A stretch of DNA of 64,000 nt, from assembly GCF_030272615.1 (NCBI RefSeq), contig NC_081410.1, positions 143,683,349 to 143,747,348 on the forward strand, given 5' to 3'. Below, piece by piece: positions 13,160 to 24,929 of this stretch. The stretch is from Cryptomeria japonica. Lineage: Eukaryota; Streptophyta; Pinopsida; Cupressales; Cupressaceae. Position 1 is the stretch's first letter, and each line of letters opens with the position of its first letter. Under the pieces are notes generated by a model that did no database searches, was not told the origin of the DNA, and worked only from the letters and a program-made list of their open reading frames with translations. Position numbers and translations under genes: made by a program.

Positions 13160-14791
13160 TGTTGGGTCACTTAGTTGGCATTTTGGACTCATTAAAAGCA
13201 ATTAATGTATATTAATATGATTTGAATCAAATGTCTAAACTAATCACTATTTCTGGAACCTATGACCATAATTAATTATTCTGTGATGGGATTCATGCAT
13301 TGCTTAATCTTACACGCAAGTTACACTATTCTTGTATCATGCAATTTCTTATACATTAATTACATTTATTGATGTTTTCGTCTCCATGCAAGTTACATGT
13401 TTAATTATTAATGTGCAAGTTTCATAATTGTCATTATTATGCAAGTTATATTTCAAGTTTTGAATAATAAATAATTTTATTTATGGTTTTTATTCTGCAA
13501 AATTCATCAAGTAGTTATTTCAATTAATTAAGTTTTGCAATGTCTAAATTTTGCATGTTCAAGTCATAATCGTTTTCAAGCATGATGTTTTCATAAGTTT
13601 CTTAGCTAAGAAAACTAATAAAGGAAGTTGGAAAATCAAAACCTAGCAGTGTTCGGTATATACAGTGCCTCTGGGTCACGCTTACGGGTAATGCCATCGT
13701 GTTGAACTACTGCACTTAACGCCTAATAAAGTTGCATCAACGACGTCTATGGCATCATCCCTATAAATCGTCGGGGAGTAATAAGGGACACTTGAAAGTT
13801 AAAATCCAAGGGGCGGGTAATCCCCCTTGGATCGATAATTTAATAAGGTAATTCTAAAATGATCTTTCATCTGCTGAGTTAAACCATAGTAAACTCCTAT
13901 AGGGATGATGAGTGAAATGCTCTTATGAAATTGATTTAATCTCGAAGAATTGTTGTCGATTGACAATTGGCCAAGGGTGACGCTTATTATAAGAATTAGG
14001 ATCTAGTTGTTTTAGGCCACAAGCAATAGGCCATCTTGAGCCTTTTCTTAAGCGCTACCACCGTGGGTAGCAATTGTAGAGAAACTGTCTGGGACATTGA
14101 CCCTAGAAAGGGTTGTGTACCCACTAATCAATTTACATCAAACCATAGAGTAGAAAATAGAACTACATATTTTACACCTTGATCCTGTGCCGAAACGGGT
14201 ATGTAGGCAGTCTTGGGACGGAGTTGTCCCTAGTACTCAAGCATTCGTGGGTGGGGTCTAGGCTTTGTATAGAAGGATTGAATAGAATCCTAATTTGAAA
14301 GACATGTATAATAAAAAGGAAAAAGTAATTCAATGCATACTCAGAAGGAATCCCGTATGGATTTGCTTGACTTCCTGAGGCTTTAAGCCAAATTTTGAGG
14401 TAGAATTCAAGCTTGTATTATGTTATTTAATTACTCCTAAGGATGATGGCCTCGGTGCACTTCTATTAGAAGAGTGTAGTACTTAGTGAGTGGCTCAGGA
14501 CCCGAATGGTCCCGATGAGTCTAAGTCTCTGGCCAGAGCACCTCCTATCCCGATTGGATAGATGCCTACCCCGTATGGGTAGATGCCTATCCTGTATTGG
14601 ATAGATGAAATCTTATGTCCTGTATGGATAGATGCCTAACTCGTATGGTTAGATGCTCATCCCAGATGGATGAATGCCTAATCCAAATGGATGGATGCCC
14701 AGAGTATGCAATTGAATCAAACACATTGATTAAATTAAACAAAAAAAAAGAATGGTCAATTTTGTTGGGTTAATTGTGGTGGGTTATTACA
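13160..14791. mobile_element. Candidate solo LTR
   Basis: The block starts TGTTGGG and ends GGGTTATTACA, so it has TG...CA ends. It is flanked by AAATT on the left and ATATT on the right, a 4-of-5 match to a target duplication. No primer-binding site follows and no polypurine tract precedes it, so it would be a solo LTR of about 1.6 kb. The interior has long non-coding text of the LTR kind, a GGGGCGGGTAATCCCCC-type hairpin region near 13,810, and the 21-bp minisatellite. The boundaries are my inference. Confidence 0.35.
14546..14699. repeat. 21-bp hairpin minisatellite (7 units)
   Basis: Units start at 14,546, 14,567, 14,588, 14,614, 14,637, 14,658 and 14,679. Four of the six steps are exactly 21 bp; the others are 26 and 23. 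Each unit is a small stem-loop followed by GATGCC: TATCC/GGATA, TACCC/GGGTA, TATCC/GGATA, TAAC/GTTA, CATCC/GGATG. The arms change together between units, so the pairing is kept while the sequence varies. Confidence 0.85.
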
Positions 14792-14799
14792 ATATTGCT

Positions 14800-16080
14800 A
14801 AACTCTTTTTAGAATGAGTTCTCCATGAAAACCATGTTATATTTTGTCTAAAGTATTCATGTTAAAGTATCATGAACACATGGATAGTATCTAGGAAAAC
14901 ATGATATGGGCAATGATTCTAACTGAACGTAAACAAATACCTGTACAAATACCAAAGAATGGACATTTTTGGGGGTTTTTTACTAACTCCTCTTATACCG
15001 TGTGCTTTGTAATGTCAGCATGTCATGGCATTATACATTAATCAATAATAAAGTGGTACAATGTTAAGTCATTCAATCCACTATATACAAAAAAAAATTT
15101 GTTGAGATTATATAGAAAAGTTTTGGGGTGTGTGGATGGAAATTGGGGTCAAAATGGGTCAAAAGAGACCACTTTTTTACTTTTTTTATGAAATCAGCAA
15201 AAACTAATCTTGGATGAGAAATTGAAGATGACCATGCTCAAAACTAGGACATGCAACAAGACTAAGATTAAGAGTCTTGGGAATGTAGTTTTCAAATAAA
15301 TATATTATTTTAAGAATGGTGGAGCTAAAGAGGTTTAATAGGGGATCACACAAAGTGCTCCTATTTTCGTTACATATATATATAACATAGAATCTTATGT
15401 ACTCCCTATAAAATGGTGTTCTTTTAAAAGTATTCCACAAATTTATTTAGTCAAGAATCAACTAAAATAATGCAATTTATCCCTTTTTTAAACAAATTTT
15501 ATAATTAATATATATATTTTGATTAACTTTCAAAGTAAACACATCATACAAAATGAAAACTTGAGTGTGTTCCCCACAATTTTTTTTGAAAACTAATTGA
15601 AATTTATTTTTTAATACTTATATAATAAAGTCTAGAATATAAATATGTGATTTAAAAATAAAAATAGATGAAAAAATAATAAATGACACTAAAAATTCTA
15701 GATACATAGTTTTTTTGCAAAAAGAGACTAGAAAAGAAATTGAAGGTAAAAAAATCTACAAAATATACATGATTATAAAGGTAAATTTTTTGACATTATT
15801 ATGATATTAGATTGTAGATCAACTTCAAGAGAAATGTAAACATGATGGAGAACATGCTGAACATTTAGTCGTTCTTTGCATTTAATAACCAAAACATGCA
15901 TTTAGGAATTGACATGTAAGTCCAACTATTTAGGTTGAATGCCTTAGAAAAATTGAATCTTGAGGGCTAGTAATAGCCAAGGTAGTATATAACTTAAACA
16001 TGTTATAGCTATAACATAAATACAATTTTATACAAGTGAAAAAAAATAGTTATAGAATTTTATCAAATTTTACCTTCCAT
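14800..16080. other. AT-rich non-coding stretch
   Basis: No supported gene, tandem array or transposon terminus was found. The frame at 15,204-15,440 on the minus strand is not convincing. Confidence 0.5.
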
Positions 16081-16082
16081 AC

Positions 16083-17580
16083 TGTAGAAGTATAAAAATG
16101 ACCATATTCTTAAATGAATATTTTATGTTCATTTCTCTATTTAATTAAATCCAATTTAATTATTTAATTATCCATTCCTCTATTTAATTAAGTAAATTAC
16201 TCAATTAAATTCACTGTACCATTTAATAGGATAAATTCATTTTATTCAATTAAAGCCCCTGTCAACTTTTTAATTAAAATCAAATTTAATTAAAATAGTT
16301 ATCCTAAATTAAATAAATCTAATTTATTTAATTGCAACCAAATTGAATTAAATTCAATTAAAACCTATTTTCCCTCACCCACTTGCAAAATCCTACACCT
16401 CCCACTTGCATCCTAACCCTCTTTCTAACCTCTTCTAGATTCTTCTAAACCTAATTAATTAACCCAAACCCATCCATTATCCCTTTTCCCTAAACTTGAG
16501 GAGGTCACTTCTCAAATTTGGAGTAAAGTCTTCAAAAGGCATTAGAGCCTTTATCCATTCAACAAGCTAACTTGTTGAATACCCCCAAATTTGGAAGGAC
16601 TCTTACAAATTTGTCCCCAAAGTCTTCATAACCATTAATGGTTAACTCAACCTTCTTACATGGTTAAAGAATTTCCATAAACTCAACCTCCATCTAACCC
16701 AAGGGTCTCATCAAGCATTTATTGCTTTGACCATGGTTATTCTTAAACCTTTGCACAAGAGTTTATCCTTTGGGTAAAAGCTTTATCCAATGGATAACCC
16801 TAACTTAACCTTAACCCTTAACCCCTAGGATAACCATGAGGTCTTCTCAAGCATTTAATGCTTCTTACATCTCTTCTCAACCAACCTTATGTTGACAATT
16901 GTCACCATTTCATTGGTGCCAATTGCAAACATGGATTCCCAACTTTCAAACTTGGCCCTTGATTGCCTCTTTCAATCCTAACCATCCATTGCCCTGTTTT
17001 TGCTATAAATAGAGCTCTCATTCCTCCATTTTCATCATCCAAGTCTTTAGCATCACACTTATAATCAAATCCATTCAAGCTTTCATATCTCATTTTATGC
17101 TCATCATTTAGCTTCTCTTTTAAATAGGAATTAATCTAAATATGCAAATTTAGAGTATGTTCCTTATCATTTAGCTTAAATCATAAACTAATATAGTATG
17201 CTAGGATAGTCTTGTTTGCTAATCTTGTCATCTTATAGCTAGTTTATTGCATTTGTAGCATCATGCATAGCTTAGGATGCATCTCATCTTAAAATCAACA
17301 AAAGCATCCCCCGTTCTTGTATTTGTCATCCCTAAACCATTTTGCTTAGTGATCTGAGAGCAAAAACATTGGTTTGAGGGACCATGCAAGATAGAGAACC
17401 ATGGAACCAACCTTGGGAATCTGAGCCATACTTCATGACTCCATAGCTTGCACCAAGAAGTCATGTGGGTGTGTGAGCAAGGCTCCCCAGAGCTCCATTT
17501 TTCACATATTGAATTCTATCGATCCGCTTTTCCCGCATACATTTCTAGCTCCCACCGTGGGGCATTACCCCATATATCAA
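16083..17580 (+). mobile_element. Probable Ty3/gypsy-type LTR with promoter
   Basis: The region reads like a long plant LTR. An AT-rich upstream part with repeated TTTAATTA words is followed by a C-rich block (CACTTGCAAAATCCTACACC). A TATA box (TATAAATA, 17,004-17,011) then sits in TGCTATAAATAGAGCTC, with a pyrimidine-rich start region after it. The 3' part ends near CCCACCGTGGGGCATTACCCC. Possible outer ends are TGTAGAAG near 16,083 and CATATATCA near 17,578. The partner LTR was not found. Assignment to gypsy rests on overall resemblance and not on coding sequence. Confidence 0.4.
17004..17011 (+). promoter_or_regulatory. TATA box of the putative LTR promoter
   Basis: TATAAATA with the plant context CTATAAATAGAG. 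It is about 30 bp before a pyrimidine-rich CATTCCTCCATTTTCATC region suitable for transcription start. Confidence 0.5.
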
Positions 17581-17650
17581 ATCAGTTTTTAAATTTAACC
17601 ACTTTTGTAGGTCCGTAGGAAATGAGAATCGATGCGTGGGAAACATTCCC

Positions 17651-17905
17651 TAGTGCATCTGGTCAATAGCCTAGTGCATCCGGTTAACTGTTCAACGCGT
17701 TGGGTCCATCATCTAGCGGGTGAAATCTGTTTATTAGTGCATCATAATACTAAAATTTTCCTGTAGGTCTCGACGCAGGAGAAAAAAAGAGCAGTGCTTC
17801 CGGAACACAGAGTAGCGCATACCGAAATCAGTATAGCACATCACTGATTTCTTTTAGCACATCATTGTTATTTTGTAGTGCGTACAGTTTGTTCTGTAGC
17901 GCATC
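17651..17905. repeat. 21-bp-phased TAGCGCATC array, part 1
   Basis: Degenerate copies of a 9-bp core (TAGCGCATC, TAGTGCATC, TAGCACATC and similar) start at 17,651, 17,672, 17,693, 17,714 and 17,735, then at 17,792, 17,813, 17,834, 17,855, 17,876 and 17,897. Within each run every step is exactly 21 bp, while the 12 bp between cores are nearly unrelated. In one frame the cores read [L/V/I]-[A/V]-[H/R] every seven residues, with one internal stop. Confidence 0.9.
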
Positions 17906-17949
17906 ATAGACAAACAGAAATCAAAAAATTAAAATCTGTAACCGAGGGT

Positions 17950-19300
17950 AAAAATTTAGACTTGTTGAAGTCCACCAGTCATGTAACATTTTCCACTTGT
18001 TCTCTTGCAGGATTCTAACAAATTTGTTGCAGATAGGAGCTTAATCTTAAGATTATTAGGATAGTTAGGATTTTCACTAACTTAGTTAAGTTAGTTTAAA
18101 AATCTGAACTTCTTTTATTCTTAAAATTGAACTCACTTTTTTGGGCTTTAAAAAGAACCACAAATCAAAAAATTTCTTGCTTTCATAGGAGAAAACTTTA
18201 TTTTTGGGCTTTAAAAAGGACAATACAAACCTTCCTTCTTGCAAAAGTAGCTTTAAAAAAAACCTCACCATCCTTTGGTGTATAAAAGGATTCATTTCTA
18301 ATTTTTGCAAAGGAAAGAACCACACTTAAGAAATTCTTGTTACAATCAAAAGAGGGAAGTTATTCCCCTTTTTGTCAGTTTCCTTTTGTTATCTGAAATT
18401 GAACTTTTGCTTTATTGACTCGATTATTTTTCCTAGATTAAATAATCACTGATTTGGAGAAATAAAATTAACACCATGCTTTTCGGAGCAACATCTCCAA
18501 ATAGAAGTTAGCAAATCATTTGTCTTGAAGGCCAAAAAAAAAAATTGTTTGCCTTGTTTTGAAAGTGGAAGGTATATGCTCTCCCCTTAACTGGGTGATC
18601 AAAAAGCCAAACCACTCTTAAGCTTTCTATACTTCAAGCATTTTACAACCCTTAGCAGGCCTACCTTCCCGAGGAGTTGGAATCAACTCTTAAAGCCATT
18701 TATGGCCAGTGTGAAGGGAACAACCTAAGTGGGAAACGACTTTGACGCCAAGTATTCCAACCCACTATAATCAAAGGTGGAAAGTGACGAAAGTCCTTTT
18801 CAATGGTTGCATGCAGCGATTAGCCTTCCCCCAGTATCCTTGAGATACGTAAAGCCTTTGTTCTAAAGGTTGGGAAGCCCCCTAAGGGAGTTTATCACTG
18901 ACGACTGAACATGAAGCCTGATTACGAACCATAGAAATAGAAGCCTTGACTCGAGTCAGTAACCAGACATTTATAACATCATAGTGCAAGGGTGGGGAAG
19001 AATCCGCCCCCAAGATCGCTCACCATATATCTCCCAAGATAACTACTCAATTATGAAGCAATTCACTTTGAGTTAATTTATGGCAAAAGGCAAAAAAGAC
19101 GAGCGCCCTCTAGGGGGTGACACAGTTGTTTGAGCTGACGGAATATCGAGACTAGTGAACTATGATGTTATTTATGACCTTTGAATAAAGAGTCTTCTTG
19201 AAGTGTATTATTCATATCCAAACCTATTAAAACATTGGGGATTTAAACACATCCTCGCAGAACATACACTTTTTGTTGGATTAAGCAAAATGGTTGTCTT
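17950..19300 (+). other. Untranslated leader-like sequence of the putative gypsy element
   Basis: No supported coding region was found. The stretch 18,580-19,260 is moderately GC-rich text (TTCCCGAGGAGTTGGAATC, GGGGTGACACAGTTG). It lies between the two 21-bp arrays and seems to belong to the same element. No primer-binding site could be fixed. Confidence 0.35.
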
Positions 19301-19415
19301 TTTGGTGATGTGCTTGCATTTACTACTTCAGAAAATCATCCATCACAACTGAAAAACTCACAACAAAAATCTAAAAATTGCCAAAAACCAACCAAAGGAA
19401 AATATCAAGGCAGTT

Positions 19416-19791
19416 TAGCGCATGAGAGCAACTTCTTAACGCGTGAGGTACTTTTGTTAGTGCATCAAAACATAAAGTTAGCGCGTTTAGTTAAAACAGT
19501 AGTGTTTATCCAAAATTTCAAAATAGTGTTAAACAATTAGCGCATCTGGAAAACAGCCTAGCGCGTTGAAGCATTAGCTTAGCGCGTAGGAATCAAACTT
19601 TAGCGTGTAGGGTTTAATAGTTAGTGCATGGCAGACCCATACTAGCGCATAACCTTTTGAGCCAGGCAGAAAACAAATTTTAAACAGTCGAAAACTTTAG
19701 CACGTGGCAGGGGGCAGCCTAGCACATGTGGTCCTTTATTTATCGTGTGAAGTAAATTTGATAGCGCATCTTGTCTCTGTTTTAGCGCATG
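19416..19791. repeat. 21-bp-phased TAGCGCATC array, part 2
   Basis: Cores start at 19,416, 19,437, 19,458, 19,479 and 19,500; then 19,538, 19,559, 19,580, 19,601, 19,622 and 19,643; then 19,698, 19,720, 19,741, 19,762 and 19,783. All steps inside the runs are 21 bp except one of 22. The core is most often TAGCGCAT or TAGCGCGT. The seven-residue frame begins LAH, LTR, LVH, LAR but meets several stops later, so a protein product from this copy is unlikely. Confidence 0.9.
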
Positions 19792-20189
19792 ACCAAAACC
19801 TGAAAAACAGAGGGCAAAACAGTAAGGAATTTTGAAAATTTTGAAAACATCTTTGGAAGCCTCTTTTCATTAGCATCATTTTTCATCAAAACAGAGTAGC
19901 GAAAACAAAACTGTAAAAACTATTTCTTGAGCAAAATTTGTGTCAAACAAACGTTGTAAAAATCTAAAACCGATCGCACAGTAAAACATATCTATCCTAT
20001 CAAAATCCGGAAACATCATCACAAGTATCAAAAGGATCCTTTATCATCTCATGGATTTCATCTCAAAAAACACTTGTTTAAAACCTCAAGTTGTCAAATC
20101 AAGTTTCCATATTGGGAGACTTTATCCATATCATTTGACACGCTTTGTCGTGAAGGGGCATCTAAACCTTCACTTTGATAAAGTAGAAC

Positions 20190-20964
20190 TTGAGTTTTCA
20201 AGCAAGATCAACTAAATCCAAAACAAATCAAAAGGAAACCATTGATCACTTATGCATGACTAATCCCCATATTCTGAGAAGAAAGAATATTTATCGTAAC
20301 ACCACATTGAAGAAACAACAACCAAGTTTTTCCAAATTTATCAAAAGAAACAAGTTTTTATACATCAATCGTCAACTCTTCAAATCTCATCGAGTATTCC
20401 TTCATCACGTCAAACTTTATATTCAAAACAAATCCAACGAATTTGACAAAGAGCCTTTGAAGACTAGGGCATATTGTCAAAAATCCGTATTTAATCAAAT
20501 CATAAACCGTGGAAGAAAGATCAATCCGACATTCTTGCCCAACGAGTGTATCACTTACAACACACCCTGACTTGAACCACCAACCCCCGAACGACATATA
20601 GAAGAGGATTTTGTCCCCTTCGTCACTGAAAGTTTCTACTAAAATGCATGTTACTCACTCTCAACAAAGCCAACAAAGCGAGGCACAAGTAGAGTCCAGT
20701 ATGAATCGAAGGTTATCAAATCCTTTTGAAGGTCCACACCTAGAGGATACTGAAATTTCTGAAGAACTTCTTCAAGAATGCCAAGAAAGTGCTTCATTCC
20801 AAAATCTTGTAGAAAGGCTCATGGATTGTAACTGCAGGAAGGAAGACTTAGCAAGCACGTGGTGCCATAGAGTTAGAAATGCAGATGTTAGAAAGCTGCA
20901 AACTCTACGACCCATACTGAGAGGAAGTCGACTCATCTTCCACAACTACAGAAGATGTTATTAA
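20190..20964 (+). pseudogene. Gag-like coding remnant of the putative gypsy element
   Basis: Two adjacent open stretches (20,190-20,570, 126 codons; 20,611-20,964, 117 codons) follow the leader arrays. The second is rich in Ser, Gln and Glu (HSQQSQQSEAQVESS), with NPFEGPHL and EELLQECQESASFQNLVERL. It looks like the start of a retroelement gag. No protease, reverse transcriptase or integrase follows, so only a leader-gag fragment survives. Identity is inferred from position and composition. I do not recognise a domain. Confidence 0.35.
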
Positions 20965-20969
20965 ACCTT

Positions 20970-22620
20970 CCATCCCTCCAAGACATGTAGACTAGAGATA
21001 TAGCAAAACTGATAGCACTATGAGAAAAGGAAGACGTGAGATAGTAAAGTTAAAGACCTGTCAAAATGCAGAAAAAGAATTCAATTTGATAACCATAACC
21101 AAGCCTCAAACTTAGGAGATATCATAGGGAAAATTTAGAATAAATGGAGGCATAAGATCGATAGGAAGAAAGAGGAAAAAAAGAAATAGAAAATAGCAGA
21201 GCAGAAAGAAAGATATTAAGATAGAATTGCAGAGATCGAGAGAGAGAGTTGTTTTAGAGCAGAGTTAAAAGAACAATAGAAGATTGGTGAGAGAATTTTG
21301 AGCCATCAAGGAAGATGTAGACCCATTTAGAGGAGGCATGACAGAGTACTTTCCAACCAATTTCAAGCATAAAGAGGTCAGAATCTTATTTTATTTTGGT
21401 TATTTTTGCAAGAAGGAAAGTTAGAGAATTAAAGCTTTGTAACTAGTATAAGATTTCTTTTATGATTTTCCATACGTTATTTGTTTTATTGAATATGTGT
21501 TATTATTCCTTGAAAAGATGAAGAAAGAAATCATTAGGTGGAATTTATGTTGAAATAGTTAAGATAGATCATTTAATTGTTTAAAAATAGTGATTATTGT
21601 CAAAGAGATTAGGTTAGATTTTCAATTAAGGAATGTGTACTCATACTTTACTCCTTTATATGAAAGAAAATCATACTTGTGATACACCTTCTTTTTACTT
21701 TGCATTTACTCGAATAATATTGTTGAAATTATATTTGCTTTTCAAATTACGAAAGATTGTATTCATTTAGGTGAAAGAATGAAGTAGTGTTTAATTTATG
21801 AAAGTAATAGGGAAGATGTTATTTCAATTAGTCAAAAGATTGTGTTCTTAAAATGTATTCTTGTTTGTGGGAACCAAGCTATGGAAAGGCTTGTGTATAG
21901 AAATTTACCTTCCGGAACGGGTGCCGAATATGGAATCTTAGAGAGAATAGTTGCTTTTTCCAACTATTTATTTTTGCTATGCATGGCATTATACTCGGCT
22001 GAGTAATGAATTGAATTCTCCATAGAAATAGATGGAATTCCTTATTTTATGCTCTCTACCATATCCTTGCATGATAATGCTTGTTTCTTAAAAGAATTAA
22101 GAAAAATAAAAATGCTTGTATCATCTAGGCATGCACCAGATTCCCTCGTCTTTCAAATTATTTGGTTAAGACAATTTGTGCAGGGTTGGGTATTCTTGAT
22201 TGACCAAGAATTCCGAGGAAGCGTAAGATTTAAGGTTGGGCGGAAAAAGCGCCTAAATCTTGTTCTCGTCTTCATTCGAAGGAATGAAAGGAAGCGACTC
22301 AGAATGGAGATCGACGGATGTATCTCACCTTCTTTCTATTTGTATATTACTTAAGGCAATAGGAAAGCCTAAGTAGGGATTAAGGATATATATATATTGA
22401 TAAATTTGTACCTTTCATTTTACATGAAAATTGTATTTGACTCTTTGATATCTATGATTGTTTTATCAACTTATTGATATTTCTTTATATTATGTATGAA
22501 ATAGACTTCTTAATTGACCTATGATTTTATTTATGAATAAAGAGTAGATTATGTATTATATTTTAATTTACGTCTTTACACTCCCAAACCCTTGGGAGGT
22601 CTTCTCTATTATAACCACTC
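20970..22620 (+). other. Non-coding, LTR-like remnant
   Basis: There are no supported genes. The text near 21,840-22,350 (CGGAACGGGTGCCGAATATGG, then CATTCGAAGGAATGAAAGG) resembles LTR or leader sequence of plant elements. The frame at 22,049-22,354 lies within it and is not supported as a gene. Confidence 0.35.
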
Positions 22621-22739
22621 TGCAATCTTAAGACCCATTCACTCGACTTAAAGAACCTCTTGAAGTCATGTTTATAGGTACCATTCAACTTTTTGGAGAA
22701 GCTCAGTCACTCCAGAGATAAACTAATAACAACAACAAT

Positions 22740-23060
22740 TGTCTCTATACAAAATCCACTCCCCCAACTTTTACTTCACCTTTCTTCCATGACTAAGAAA
22801 ACTGTTGAGAGATGGTAAGGTCAAAACCTTGTATCCCTTCCACTTAATTTGCAAGGTTACTCTTTACCACTTTTGGCCACAACTTAGCATTGCTTTTTAA
22901 ATCCTCATATCTATCTATCTTAGTTTGAATAAAGTCTCCTTTATAACTAATACAGTGAGACCAAAGGCAAAAATCAAAGACAAAATTCAAATGCCAAGAA
23001 TATGAAAGGGACAACATTGATAAAATTGGGGAAGGTGCATCAGAAATTAGATTTAAATAT
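22740..23060 (-). pseudogene. Unidentified repeat-protein fragment
   Basis: The minus strand reads DRYEDLKSNAKLWPKVVKSN, then LTISQQFS and WKKGEVKVGGVDFV, with stops between blocks. The VGGV block resembles the one at about 5,650 on the plus strand. It appears to be a fragment of a dispersed retroelement-type protein. The function is unknown. Confidence 0.35.
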
Positions 23061-23169
23061 CTACCACCTAAACAATAAATGATTGGCAAATATGGTGGCT
23101 ATGAAAAGAAGTAAAAAGGCGGTCTTAGGATTATTTTGCATCATTGGGCCTTATGTTACCAAGGAAAGT

Positions 23170-23565
23170 GACATGAATCTCATTAGGAATTTTATGAAAG
23201 CCATCCAAATTTAAATATGATTTCAAAGTGGTCCAAAATTAGCTAGCTTGTCTTCCAATTTATTTCTTTCTCTCTGCATATGATTGAGTCTTACATGGCA
23301 AAGCATAGGGAGGAGATTAAGACACTTGGTGATGAGGTGTTCACATTTCCAATCAAGATTAGCTTTTTCTTTGAGCATTAGGATAGTGTGTTTTTAATCA
23401 ACTTCAATAATGATTTATCTGTACCCTCTATCATTTGAAATTACTATTCCATGATAAACAACTGCCACCTCCAGAAAGCTTGATATTTGTACCCCGAGGT
23501 TAGCCACATAGGCTGGGACCATATTACCATTTGAGTCGCGTGACTCTACCCTTACCCGCCTGACC
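23170..23565 (-). pseudogene. LINE RNase H-domain remnant (minus strand)
   Basis: Reading the minus strand gives DSNGNMVPAYVANLG near the start of the domain, then IIIEVDSKHTILMLKEK-like text around the ESD region (stops replace some residues). It ends with LNHMQRERNKLEDKLANFG, equivalent to the conserved H-V-x-R-x-x-N-x-x-AD-x-LA helix. This is the typical RNase H end of plant LINE ORF2, in opposite orientation to the LINE at 0.9-5 kb. Several stops make it a pseudogene. Confidence 0.65.
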
Positions 23566-23569
23566 CAAT

Positions 23570-24420
23570 CTACCTTTTAAAGAGATATCAAAATTAAAGT
23601 CAATATTGATAGTTAATTATACTTAGTCTCAATGCTTACATCTCTAATTAAAATTTTTAAATTAAGTCAATTATACTTGAGTCTCAATGCTTATATCTAT
23701 GATTGAAATTTTACAATTAAGTATGCTCGAACCCTTAGTGGTGATTTTTCACTTTTTGAGATTCACTTAGATAGATTCACCTAGACACATCAAATGTCAG
23801 TAAACTATTCATGCTCACAAAAAATAGATCACCATTATAACTCACTTAAAACTATATATTCCAAACTTTAAATAAATATTGATTTACTTTTAACATATAA
23901 TATTGAATTTTTATTTTTTTTCTTAAAAAAATATCATAGTCCATAAACACTTTAACTCAACATTTTGTTGCAACATTCTTCTTATTATACATCACTTCAT
24001 AAGGATAAATTTATTACCTAAACTTTGTTTAAAGATAAGTAGTTTACTAAGTTTGTAGCATTGACATTATGTTTCTATAATCATCTAAATTAAGTAATGT
24101 AAGATGTACTTTTATGATAGAAATATAATTTATTTGTCTAATCCTACACACATGAATATCTGACTGCCCACATGCTTCTAGCATACATTTAATGTTTGAC
24201 CCTACCTGTCATAAAAAATTTCTTTGTATTTTTTTTAGATGAAGAGTTAAATGCAAGTTGTATTTTTAAAAAAACTCACTCATTTCAATGTCTAATATTG
24301 AAGATGTTTTAAATTTATTTTCCATTTTAATTTTAAGTAGGTAAGATGTCAATTTTCTATTTATTAATTTTATTTTGTAGTTTCAAAAAAAAAATTTAAT
24401 CTTATATTTTTTAAAGATTG
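23570..24420. other. AT-rich non-coding stretch
   Basis: A duplicated phrase around CTTAGTCTCAATGCTTA occurs near 23,621 and 23,676. Nothing else is supported. Confidence 0.45.
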
Positions 24421-24454
24421 TTTTATATTTAATATTTTTATTATTTAAATACTA

Positions 24455-24900
24455 GATTTTATCCTACTTGAAAAGATGTTTTTTTTATTTAGGAAACATT
24501 TTCAATAATTTTAATTTGTATTATTTTTTAAATAATTATTTTTGGACATTTTAGTTTGAATTTTATAAAATATATAGATTTTAAAGTTTTTTATGTGTTT
24601 TTTTTTATTTTGTACTTTTTATATATTTTGTCTTTTTTTATTATTTTTATATTATATTTTATTCTATTTGTAAAGATGAATTTTCAGTGTTCAAGAATCT
24701 TCAATAATTTTAAATTTCATTAATTTTTTAAACAATTTATTCATGTGTATTTTAATTTTAATTTCATGTAATACATCAAATTTATATTTTAATATGTTTG
24801 TATTAATTTTATGTTTTTAATATGTTTGTATTAATTTTATGTTTTTAATATGTTTATTTATATTTTTATATATCAAATTTTATTCTATGTGTAAAAATGC
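24455..24900. repeat. Degenerate ~200-bp repeats and a 28-bp tandem repeat
   Basis: TTTTATYCTAYKTG...AAAGATG marks three units at about 24,461, 24,661 and 24,882, roughly 200-220 bp apart. Each is followed by a variant of AATAATTTTAAATT. Inside lies a 28-bp unit (AATATGTTTGTATTAATTTT plus ATGTTTTT) at 24,791-24,818 and 24,819-24,846, with a partial third copy. The stretch is extremely T-rich on the plus strand. Confidence 0.6.
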
Positions 24901-24929
24901 ATTTTTATTGAGAAGCACCCTTGGTAATT

